Below, in pieces: positions 54,438 to 64,000 of a DNA stretch of 64,000 nucleotides. The stretch comes from Haematobia irritans (taxonomy: Eukaryota > Arthropoda > Insecta > Diptera > Muscidae), in assembly GCF_050003625.1 (NCBI RefSeq), contig NC_134399.1, positions 149,662,473-149,726,472 of the forward strand. The letters are read 5' to 3'. Position 1 is the first letter of the stretch; each line of letters opens with the position of its first letter. The notes under the pieces are model-generated. The model saw only the letters and a program-made list of their open reading frames with translations. It was not told where the DNA came from and did no database searches. The translations under genes were made by a program, and so were the position numbers.

Positions 54438-56064
54438 AATATAAAATCGAATAATTCCTTTTATAAACGAAATTATTCGATTTGTTTCACAGAAAAACGT
54501 GCTAAGAACGTAGAAGTGAAAAAAATGTAAGGGAAGATGCAATTAGCCAGAAAATTAAAAAATCGAGTTAGTCTTTATGAAATTGTTTTCACATCCTACA
54601 AAAGAATCAACATTTATCAAAAAAAAAAAAGTATACACTTTTCTTCCAAGCAAACTTCCTTAAACGAAAAGCATATGGTAACTATTATTTTTTTTTTTTT
54701 GCGTGTATGTTGTTATTAAAATTTCAGCAAGTTTTTCTTCAAAAATGTAATTTTAATTAATAACTTCTATGAGACTTGAAGTTTATAAATTCATGCGAGT
54801 TTATGGAGAATATAATTAATAAAATATACAAAATAAATACAGCAGCCACTAGCAATGATATTCTCTATGCTGCACAACTTTCTTCGAAATGTTTTTTGAT
54901 TACATGAGGCTAGTTATAAATTCAATTTCATGGTTCTTTGATCTCAATGGATATGTGTGTGTGTATGTATGTGTACAACAATCACAAAAACAACAATAAC
55001 TCCACTTCATTTTAGATATTTCACAATAAACAAAATTGGGTATATTTTGACATTGAGTGGAAGACAAGGAAAAGAATTTCCTTAAAATGCCAGCCACATG
55101 AAAATATCAATTTTAAAGGAGATTATTTGCAAGGGGCCATTACCAGCCATATCGAATTTAATTTATGCCATGTTTTTCCGTTTCGTATTCCTCAATTCTT
55201 GGAATATAAATATGTGTGTATATATGTATGTGGGCTTTGATTGTGGTCGATTGCATTATGCCCAAGTCTGTCAACGAAACAAATCTAAGAAATTCAAAGA
55301 ATTTGCCTCACACAAACCCCTGAGCCATCATGGAAATTCGCCAATACAAAAGAGACACAGTCATTCCAATAAAATTCTCATATCATTTTGTGGTGAATTT
55401 GATTTAATTTTCTCAATTTTCTTGAATTTATTTATAAATGTGTCGGTTAAAATTTCTTCAAAAGACACAAGAGAGAAAGAACTCATGAAATAAAACAAAA
55501 AAGAAATTCAATAGGTCCTGGGTGGTTGTCTTCTTACCATTGTGATAGATACCCCCTATCGATTGAAGGATAAAGGCGATAAAGCCTCAAACATGCCTAA
55601 GACACATAATGGCATAAAACCAAATACCAAAACAGTTTGTGTCAAAAATAACAAGATATAAACCGCGTAAAAGAAATAAAAAACCAGAATGCTTTTGGCG
55701 GCCATGACATTATGTGAAGTAATGGGGGGAGCGCTTTGCGGACAAATTCGTTTTATAATTAATGTGAAATTTTATTGCAATGCCTTGTGCCATTATCAAA
55801 AATAACATGGCCACATTAAAAATATTTATAATCATAAGATTACATTTTTCAATACTTAACTTATTATAGGTATAAGCAAATATTTTCATCAGATATTATA
55901 CGGGAGTGATATTTATACCACATCTCTGGTCTCTTTTCTCTTGGACAAAACAATCATGTCGTCATTATATACGACATAGATACATGGGGTATTTGTTAAT
56001 ACTTCTTAATATTTTGTTAATATTTCTGAAATTAAGGCCCAAAAAGAAATTGAAATAGATTGGG
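54438..56064. other. Unassigned DNA, possibly single-copy
   Basis: A GT-rich tract near 54955-54973 and poly-A/T runs occur. The longest frame (131 codons, 55098-55493) has no recognisable motif and low-complexity stretches; I do not call it a gene. Intron or spacer is likely. Confidence 0.35.
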
Positions 56065-57575
56065 GTTTTTGACAAAATATTCTATAGAAATAAAATGTTG
56101 ACAAAATTTTTTATTGAAATAAAATTTTGACAAAATTTTCTATGGAAACAAAATTTTGAGAAAAGTTTCTATATAAATAAAATTTTGACAAAATTTTCTA
56201 TAGAAATAAAATTTTGACAAAATTTTCTATGGAAACAAAATGTTGAGAAAAGTTTCTATATAAATAAAATTTTGACAAAATTTTCTATAGAAATAAAATT
56301 TTGACAAAATTTTCTATAGAAATAAAATTTTGACAAAATTTTCTATAGAAATAAAATTTTGACAAAATTTTCTATAGGAATAAAATTTTGACAAAATTTT
56401 CTATAGAAATAAAATTTTGACAAAATAGTCTATAGAAACAAAATTTTGACAAAATTTTCTATTGAAATAAAATTTTGACAAAATTTTCTATGGAAACAAA
56501 ATTTTGACAAAAGTTTCTATAGAAATAAAATTTTGACAAAATTTTCTATAGAAATAAAATTTTGACAAAATTTTCTATAGAAATAAAATTTTGACAAAAT
56601 AGTCTATAGAAACAAAATTTTGACAAAATAGTCTATAGAAACAAAATTTTGACAAAATTTTCTATTGAAATAAAATTTTGACAAAATTTTCTATAGAAAT
56701 AAAATTTTGACAAAATTTTCTATGGAAACAAAATTTTGACAAAAGTTTCTATAGAAATAAAATTTTGACAAAATCTTCTATAGAAATAAAATTTTGACAA
56801 AATTTTCTATAGAAATAAAATTTTGACAAAATAGTCTATAGAAACAAAATTTTGACAAAATTTTCTATTGAAATAAAATTTTGACAAAATTTTCTATAGA
56901 AATAAAATTTTGACAAAATTTTCTATAGAAACAAAATTTTGACAAAATTTTCTATAGATATAAAATTTTGACAAAATATTCTATAGAATTAAATATTGAC
57001 AAAATTTTCTATTGAAATAAAATTTTGACAAAATTTTCTATAGAAATTAAATTTTGACAAAATTTTCATAGAAATAAAATTTTGACAAAACTTTCTATAG
57101 AAATAAAATTTTGACAAAAATTTCTACAGAAATAAAATTTTGACAAGATTTTCTATAGAAATAAAATTTTTACAACATTTTCTATAGAAATAAAATGTTG
57201 ACAAAATTTTCTATAGAAATAAAATTTTGACAAAAGTTTCTATATAAATAAAATTTTGACAAAATTTTCTATAGAAATAAAATTTTAACAAAATTTTCTA
57301 TAGAAATAAAATTTTGACAAAATTTTCTATAGAAATAAAATTTTGACAAAATTTTTTATAGAAATAAAATTTTGACAAAATTTTCTATAGAAATAAAATG
57401 TTGACAAAATTTTCTACAGAAATAAAATTTTGACAAAATGTTCTACAGAAATAAAATGTTAACAAAAATTTCTACAGAAATAAAATTTTGACAAAAATTT
57501 TCTATAGAAATAAAATTTTGACAAAATTTTCTATAGAAATAACATTTTGACAAGATTTTCTACAAAAAAAAAATT
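56065..57575. repeat. 29-bp minisatellite, about 52 units
   Basis: The unit joins GACAAAATTTTCTATAG and AAATAAAATTTT (29 bp). Variants such as AGTCTATAGAAAC (56427, 56604, 56633, 56832), TCTATGGAAAC and AAAGTTTCTATA recur in similar order, giving partial higher-order blocks of about 180-230 bp. The monomer is that found inside family A elements at 7560 and 30610. Confidence 0.95.
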
Positions 57576-58337
57576 TTCTATAAAAATAATAATAAAAGTT
57601 GTCATTTTCATATTTCATAAACAAATCCTTGCAATAATTATAAAATAAGGTAAAATGACCCATTGTTTATAAAGGTTTATTTAGTCTACCAGTCTATTGG
57701 AATGCCGGTTTACACCAATACACAGAAAAATATCACCAAAATATTTCCAATTAAAAAGTTAATTGAAGTGGACAACATTTCAATTAATAAATTAATTGTT
57801 ACAATTAACTTTTTAATCAAGATAAAAGCATTAAGTTTATTAAGGCAGTGATTGAAAATTATTAAATTTTTAATTAAAAAATCAATTGATACAATTAACT
57901 GTTTAATGAAACTCGAAGAACTAGCCAGTTAAAAAAGTGATGGATTTTTTTTTTAAATTTTTAAATAAAAATTTATTTTAAACAATTAATTTTTAAATTA
58001 AACTAGAAACACAAAGTCAGATAAGTAATTAAAAATAGTTACGTTTTTAATTGAAAAAATTAATTGAGTTTTGCATTCAACAACAATTAATGTTTTAATT
58101 GAATCAATTAAAAAATTAATTGAAATTTGCTAGTGTGATTAAAAAATTAATTGGATCAATTAATTTCTTCTCTACTTACGCTAATTATACCTCATACCTT
58201 ATATTTATATAAGCTAAGTTAAATTTAATAAATAAATAAAAATATATATCATTCACATGAGACTCAAAATCTAAAATGGATTTGAAGTCCCTTATTTACA
58301 AAGAAAATGACAGTTGATCACGGGAAAAACCTCTAGT
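57576..58337. other. Unassigned DNA with many AATTAA palindromes
   Basis: From 57740 to 58165 short phrases such as TTAATTGAA, AATTAACTTTTTAAT and AAAATTAATTGG recur on both strands. An old palindromic MITE is possible but no clear ends were found. Confidence 0.35.
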
Positions 58338-58616
58338 CAGAATAAAATCCTTTTGATTTTGGAAAAAAATCGTTTCAAATGTAGATATAGCTCCAGTATA
58401 TATTTTTTACTCTGATTTACGAGAAATTTTGCACAAAGAATAGAGTTGATATTCTAGTGACATATGACAAATTTGTTATAAATCGGTTTACATTTCGATA
58501 TAGCTCCCATATATAACTTTCGTCTGATATGTACTTATATGGCCTCAGAAGCTAGAGTTTTACCTTTATTTCCTTAATATTTTGCTCATGGAGTACAATT
58601 GATGGTACACCCAGGG

Positions 58617-58693
58617 AAGGTTAGGTATAGTGGCAGTTCGATGTATCAGGCTCACTTAGACTATTCCGTCCATTGTGGTACCACATTGGTGAA
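58617..58693 (-). mobile_element. SINE (family S) 3' fragment
   Basis: AAGGTTAGGTATAGTGGCAG, then GTATCAGGCTCACTTAGACT and ATTGTGGTACCACATTGGTG are the SINE 3' part in reverse. It is truncated in the same place as the copy at 59633-59711. Confidence 0.8.
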
Positions 58694-58907
58694 CACACAG
58701 AGAAGGAAATATGTTTCAAGAGCAAAATGTTATTTTTGGACGAGGAACATGTAACATGTTGGTAGCAACCATGTTATTTTCTCAAAAATTATGTATCAGA
58801 TTTCGGCAACCATGTATATTTTTGGCGATATTGTTTCATGTTCTAAAAATCACATTTTGCTCTTGACCCATGTTTGGCGGTGATAACATTCCTTCTCTGC
58901 GTGTGTC
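58694..58907. mobile_element. Palindromic MITE (CACACAGAGAAGG ends)
   Basis: Left end CACACAGAGAAGGAAATATG, right end AACATTCCTTCTCTGCGTGT. The interior is also partly self-complementary (GAGCAAAATGTTATTTT against AAAATCACATTTTGCTC). The whole 214 bp could fold into one hairpin. No coding potential. Confidence 0.75.
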
Positions 58908-59403
58908 TTTAAGAGTGCCAAATTTGCAGAAATCGATTCAAATTTAGTATATTTCACCCGATATAAACTCATATGACCACCGGAGGCAAAAATTTCATTA
59001 CGATTTTAGTGACGTTACAGTAAAGATTTAAATATAACATCCATTATATATGGGTACCCCCGATTGGGGGAAATATTTTAGGGAATTACATATTGTACAC
59101 CCATTTGCAACGGGGTTTTGCATAGTTAGCAGATTTAAAATTCATATGTAAATAGAGCCTCATGTGTGTATTGTCCGATCGGAACAAATATGGCTAGAAA
59201 TCTCACATTTTACCCACAAGATACGCCAATATATTATTCCATTTGATTTGATATTTTACACAGTGAGTAGATTTAACATTCCATTTAGATTGTTGAATTT
59301 GATCAAAATCGGTTCACATACACATAAAGCCTCCATATCTATTATCTTCCGATTTAGACAAAAAATAACTAGAATACCCATATTTTAGATTTAAATATTT
59401 CCA

Positions 59404-60722
59404 TTATTATACCCTGCACCACACTGTGGAACAGGGTATTATAAGTTAGTGCATTTGTTTGCAACACCCAGAAGGAGACGAGATAGACACATCGTGTCTT
59501 TGGCAAAAATGCTCAGGGTGGGCTCCTGAGTCGATATAGCCATGTCCGTCTGTCCGTGAACACATTTTTGTAATCAAAGTCTAGGTCGCAGTTTTAGTCC
59601 AATCGACTTCAAATTTGGCACAAGTATGTGTTCACCAATGTGGTATCACAATGGACTGAATAGTCTAAGTGAGCCTGATACATCGGGCTGCCACCTAACC
59701 TAACCTAACCTAAGTATGTGTTTTGGCTCAGAATAGAACCCTATTGATTTTGGAAGAAATCGGTTCAGATTTAGATATAGCTCCCATATATACTTCGCCC
59801 GATATGGACTTATATGGCTCCAGAAGACAGAGTTTTACCCTAATTTGCACAAAATTTTGCACAAGAAGAACAATTAGTACTATAGTCAAGTGTGACAAAT
59901 TTGATTGAAATCGGTTCAGATTTAGATATAGCTTCCATATATATCTTTCACCCGATATGGACTAATACGGTCCCAGAAGCCAGAGTTTTACCCCAATTTG
60001 ATTGAAATTTTGCACAGGGAGTACAATTAGTAGTGTAGTCAAGTGCGCCAAATTTTATTGAAATCAGTTCAGATTTAGATATTGCTCCCATATATAGCTT
60101 TCGCCCGATTTACACTCATATGACCACAAAGGCCAATTTTTTGCTCCAATTTAGTTGAAATTTTGCACAGGGAGTAGAATTAGCATTGTAGCTATGCGTA
60201 CCAAATTTGGTTGAAATCGGTTCAGATTTAGATATATCTCCCATATATAGCTTTCGCCCGATTTACAGAGATCAATTTTTAACTCCGATTTAGTTGAAAT
60301 TCTGCACAGAGAGTAGAATTAACATTTTAGTTATGCTTGCCAAATGTGATTGAAATTGGTTAATATTTAGATCTAGCTCCCATATATATGTTTTTCCGAT
60401 TTCGACAAAAATGGTAAAAATACCAACATTTTCCTTGTAGAATCGCCACTGCTTAGTCGAAAAGTTGTAAAAATGACTCTAATTTTCCTAAACTTCTAAT
60501 ACATATATATCGAGCGATAAATCATAAATTTTTGCGAAGTTTCCTTAAAATTGCTTCAGATTTAAATGTTTCCCATATTTTGTTACTAACATTGTGTTCC
60601 ACCCTAGTGCATTAGCCGACTTAAATTTTGAGTCTATAGTCTATCAAATTTAGATCTACAAAGTTGTGCAGGGTATAATATAGTCGGCCCCGCCAGACTT
60701 TAGACTTTCCTTACTTGTTTTT
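59404..60722 (+). mobile_element. Family B element (GCACCAC subtype), near complete
   Basis: TATTATACCCTGCACCACAC and TGTGGAACAGGGTATTATAA open it; TAGTCGGCCCCGCCAGACTT and CTTACTTGTTTTTT close it. It mirrors the copy at 13953-15296 in the other orientation. About four monomers lie at 150-bp spacing. A 79-bp SINE insertion with target duplication sits at 59633-59711. Confidence 0.8.
59633..59711 (+). mobile_element. 79-bp 5'-truncated SINE insertion with 11-bp TSD
   Basis: The insert runs from CACCAATGTGGTATCACAAT to a (CCTAA)n tail. AAGTATGTGTT stands at 59622-59632 and again at 59712-59722; the uninterrupted target in a B copy has it once before TTGGCTCAG. This fixes the end of the mobile unit as the CCTAA tail. 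Confidence 0.92.
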
Positions 60723-61445
60723 TACTAACATTATGCTTCATCCCACAGTATTAGCCGATTTAAGGTTTTTAGTGTACAGATTTCGTTGAAGTGTAAAAAT
60801 TGTTATTCAATTTGGTTCAGATTTAAATATATAAATATGCACTCAAAAAAATTTGAACTCTCTATTTCACTAAAGCCAATTTAATTTTGTTTTATTTCAT
60901 GGAATTATTATGTTTGGAGAACATTTCCTTTACTCTAATAATTTTTTGGATACGTTACTTAAATTAACTAAAAACCCGGAAAAAAATATACACAAATTAC
61001 GTATAAAGATTTACTAAATTAGTATTTCTCAAAAAATAGTTCATTATATCTTTAAATTTGTAATAAAAAATTTGTAGTAAAAATGCGTCTATCATGAACT
61101 TCGTGTGTCACTAAAGACATTCTTGCAATTTAGAACTCCAATTTTTTCCTTCAAACTATAAAATTTTCTTTAACAAGTGAAAAAAATTAATTATGTCTAA
61201 TAAATTTTCTTGAATTCGTCGAAAAGTATTTACTTATTTTTTGATATCGGCGTAATTCCAGCGTTTGTAATAGTGTTGAGTTAAAATTTCCTAAAAATAT
61301 TCAAAATTTTCTAAAATTAACCAAAATTTTTCTTCCTGGTGGGTTCACTGTTTTTTCAGTGTGGGAATATAAAATTTTGTATATAACTCCGAACAAGGAC
61401 TTGTGATGGTATCAAAAATTTTGGTCCACAGAATGATGCAGAGTA
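60723..61445 (+). mobile_element. Degenerate family B piece split by family D
   Basis: TTTTTTACTAACATTATGCT and CAGTATTAGCCGATTTAAGG before 60840, and CAAGGACTTGTGATGGTATC and ATGATGCAGAGTAAAATATA after 61361, follow B order. Confidence 0.55.
60840..61361. mobile_element. Family D MITE, short copy
   Basis: Ends CACTCAAAAAAATTTGAAC and GTTCACTGTTTTTTCAGTG. Shares with 36484-37049 the run TGAACTTCGT, then AAAGACATT, then CTCCAATTTTTTCCTTCA. No ATT array is present here, which shows the array is an expansion specific to the other copy. Confidence 0.7.
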
Positions 61446-61977
61446 AAATATATATAGAAAATATTCACCACCACATAATTTCAATTTAACATTATCTAAA
61501 GTACTTGAGTAATTCTTAAAGGCAAATATGTATAAAAACCAGTAGAATACATAGCGAATAATACCAAAAAATTCTCACAATTTAAAGAACTTTCTCTGCT
61601 GGTTATTATTGCCTTTGTATTGGATACCATGTAATAACCAACTTATGCAGTAAAATTTTAAAACACCAAAAAAACTTTCTACACCAAGAAAGAAGTACAG
61701 TCCCATTTAATACAATGCAAACACGCCAAATTAAAATCATATACAATACATACATATGTGTGAAAGCATATTTGGCCGTACGAATATAGCAATAACACTC
61801 GTATACATACAAGTAAAAAATACAAAACAATCTTGCGGCCCCTACTGATCAGTAATAAGCCGAACAGCACAGTGTTAATACAGAACGAACCAACAGTACA
61901 TGTATGTGTGTACGTGGCGTTAGTGACTACAACATCATTATCAAAAATAAAGGGTGAAGGGGAGAATCCTAATCACC
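61446..61977. other. Unassigned DNA, possibly single-copy
   Basis: Short CATACATATG-type phrases; no repeat or gene recognised. Confidence 0.35.
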
Positions 61978-62227
61978 ATCAATTACGACAATAAGAAACT
62001 CTCCCTCTTTCTCATTCTCTCTTTCGACAAGATACTTTGGGAGAGTTTGTTCATCTCTTTACCATAATAACTAAGGTCATTTGCAAATTTATACTAATAC
62101 AAATCAATTACGACAATAAAAAACTCTCCCTCTTTCTCATTCTCTCTTTCGACAAGATACTTTGGGAGAGTTTGTTCATCTCTTTACCATAATAACTAAG
62201 GTCATTTGCAAATTTATACTAATACAA
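61978..62227. repeat. 125-bp tandem duplication with CT/GAGA-rich core
   Basis: Two head-to-tail copies, 61978-62102 and 62103-62227, differing at one base by eye (AATAAGAAAC versus AATAAAAAAC). Each holds ACTCTCCCTCTTTCTC and ATTCTCTCTTTCG, with GGGAGAGT in inverse orientation. GAGAG on the opposite strand is a GAGA-factor type motif. Confidence 0.95.
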
Positions 62228-63787
62228 ATAAATATAAAAAAAATCCCATATACACATACCTGCGCTAGCTTTTCGCATTGATGGTTTGCAATGCGTCATT
62301 TTTACACCACAAAATGCCTTTTATTGTCCAATTTTCCATATTTAGCACCAGGCTTTTTTGGTAAATACTACACAATTAACATACACATAGCCAATTAAAC
62401 TTTATTTTTATTACGTGAAAATTATTTGATTGTAATGAAATTTTCTTGATTTTAATTTTTTCTAACGATATGAACTCAAAATAGAAGAAACATGTTTTAC
62501 GCGACCGAAGAACACAATTTTGTAAAATTCGAATTTCTCACAGCCACACTCATAATTTTATAAACTAAATAGATTTTACTTCTAAAGCGAATTCAGTAAA
62601 TGTTCATTTCAAATTTTTTTCTTCGACATTTATTTACTTTTAATAATTTGACTTCAACTTGACTAAAAATATTTACTTATTTGTTGTTTTTTTAGTATGT
62701 ATAACACAACACACTATTCTAGTTTGCATATATACACAAAAATTGGAAACATTTTTCCGACCGCGCAACTAGTAAACCGCTCAACGTAATGCACAAAACC
62801 GAACTGACAATGCAATAGATTTTTTTGCAGTTGGTTACCATTAACCTGTTGAGTAAAGAGAGGAAGTGGATACAATCTTAATTGGGGAAACGGACATTTA
62901 CTAATGAGAACTTTGGAGATACTCTCTTCCCAAATGATTGAGTTGAAATAATCACAAATTTCTCCAGTTAGATAAGTGGGAGAATTGTATAGCCACCAGG
63001 TGGTCGTTAGTTAAACTATGTTTAATATGGTTTATGTCTAGAATAAAAATGTTAGTTTACTTACGATAAGAGCTGACTAATTGCGATTTCGCCTTATATC
63101 GGATCATAGACCAAGAAATGTATAGACGACTCAAATTCATTCACAATGATTTTACTTATTTATAGTGCGCAGTCATCACACTTACTTGCGCATGAGTGAC
63201 TCAATTTCTATGTGGAAAACGGGAATGTTCGTACAAATAAGTCAGTTTGCATTAAACAAGGTGTTGATGTACAGTATTTAATATTATTTCAAAATAAAGA
63301 CAAAGTTAAAAATAATCTAATCTAATTTTGTAAATAAATAAATATAATAATAATAAAATGATTAAAAATATATATATAATTCTATAGATTTCTTGGTCTA
63401 AGATGCTAGCACCATAGGATGAAGTGTTGTTAGTATTTTCCTGCCTCTTGTCGCCAAACTGGAACGCTTTCGTACCAAAAATCCTCAATTTGAATAAAAA
63501 TGTTTATGAAAAAGAATAATAAAATAAGGGAATAGTCTCTTTTGTACACTCCAAAAAAAGTTTACTTGGATCCAAAGATTTTGACCTTCCTTTAAAGATT
63601 TTGGTTTTGATTCCGAGCAAAAGATGCGGCTTCTTTAAAATAAAGACATTTTTTAGCGACCTATCTGACTTTAAATTTAGGACAAATAAAATTAAAATGA
63701 GGATACAGATCTCATTTATCAAATTTCCATTCTCTTTTCGCGGTTTATTAATAAAGCTACTCACGTACAAACAAATGTCAGTTAAAA
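62228..63787. other. Unassigned DNA, possibly single-copy
   Basis: No frame with motifs. A stretch at 62380-62700 has a family D flavour (TTGACTTCAACTTGACTAAA, ATTTACTTATTTGTTG) but no ends. At 63545-63790 phrases such as GGATCCAAAGATTTTGACC recall family C without matching its order. Confidence 0.35.
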
Positions 63788-64000
63788 ACAAATAAGGAAA
63801 GTCTAAAGTCGGGCGGGGCCGACTATATTATACCCTGCACCACTTAGTAGATCTAAATTTTCGATACCATATCACATTCGTCAAACGTGTTGGTGGCTAT
63901 ATATAAAGGTTTGTCCCAAATACATACATTTAAGTATCACTCGACCTGGACAGAATTTGATAGACTTCTACAAAATCTATAGACTCAAAATGTAAGTCGG
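63788..64000 (-). mobile_element. Family B element, cut by the window edge
   Basis: AACAAATAAGGAAAGTC, hairpin AGTCGGGCGGGGCCGACT and TATACCCTGCACCAC open a copy nearly identical to the start of 13953-15296. It continues beyond the window. Confidence 0.85.

Larger units (their letters stand above)
58338..59403 (+). mobile_element. Degenerate family B copy with nested inserts
   Basis: B interior phrases (TTGATTTTGGAAAAAAATCG, GATATAGCTCCCATATATAA, GAGTACAATTGATGGTACAC) run to 58616. They resume near 58909 (TCTTTAAGAGTGCCAAATTT) and continue, diverged, to 59403. A SINE piece and a palindromic MITE lie between. The 5' end and hairpin are missing. Confidence 0.6.

Noticed and set aside
55098..55493. 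131-codon frame as a host gene
   Set aside because: No motif, no signal of coding composition, flanked by AT-rich non-coding DNA; likely chance.

Overview
The window reads as eukaryotic, AT-rich, intergenic or intronic chromatin from a higher (calyptrate, muscid-like) fly. The main pointer is a nearly complete mariner at 37338-38583 whose ends and decayed transposase are very close to Himar1 of the horn fly Haematobia irritans. A horn-fly or stable-fly type genome would fit, but the species is an inference. I found no host protein-coding gene, no rRNA or tRNA gene and no CRISPR array. Most of what can be assigned is transposable elements and simple repeats, often nested in each other.

Two high-copy non-autonomous families dominate. 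I call them family A (with a variant A') and family B. Both begin TTTTATACCC, carry a short (TA)n, a conserved spacer with GAGTCGA and a (GTCY)n block. Then follow tandem-like monomers of about 150 bp and a subterminal copy of the inverted repeat. A GGCC hairpin and a terminal ACTTGTT close the element. This is the architecture of dipteran mini-me / DINE-1 / Helentron-associated elements. Orientation is given with the hairpin as the 3' end. A and A' copies: 7325-8984, 15519-18041, 27308-27644, 29650-31087, 43588-50172, 52829-54437. B copies: 2602-4450, 4628-5165, 6570-9080, 13953-15296, 24276-25357, 32478-37337, 40973-41990, 58338-59403, 59404-60722, 60723-61445, 63788-64000.

Layout. 1-9080: family B copies, two CACTG-ended MITEs (family C) and a family A element nested in B. 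9081-12400: an RNase H-bearing LINE remnant (minus strand) interrupted by a Tc1/mariner DD37E element. 13953-18041: B and A elements; A contains a hAT-type MITE with a clean 8-bp target duplication. 19495-19716: (TA)n. 20800-23960: a tRNA-derived SINE and a dead mariner. 25303-29986: an apparently perfect 2,342-bp tandem duplication holding R1-like and Jockey-like LINE fragments and a SINE. 32844-37049: a MITE (family D) containing about 3.6 kb of (ATT)n. 37338-38583: Himar1-like mariner. 39193-40235: SINE cluster and (AT)n. 42660-42759: assembly gap. 44294-48854: a young BEL/Pao LTR element with identical LTRs, an open gag-protease frame and no RT or integrase, inserted in A'. 50220-51360: a second DD37E copy. 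56065-57575: a 29-bp minisatellite whose monomer also occurs inside family A. 58338-61445: B copies carrying nested SINE, MITE and family D insertions.

The elements relate to each other as follows. The LINE at 9081-12400 and the SINE family share their 3' end and (TAACC)n tail, so the LINE lineage is the likely source of the SINE's mobility. The two DD37E copies have complementary deletions. The BEL/Pao copy depends on a full-length relative. None of the transposases or reverse transcriptases seen here is intact; the only long intact frame is the BEL/Pao gag-protease.
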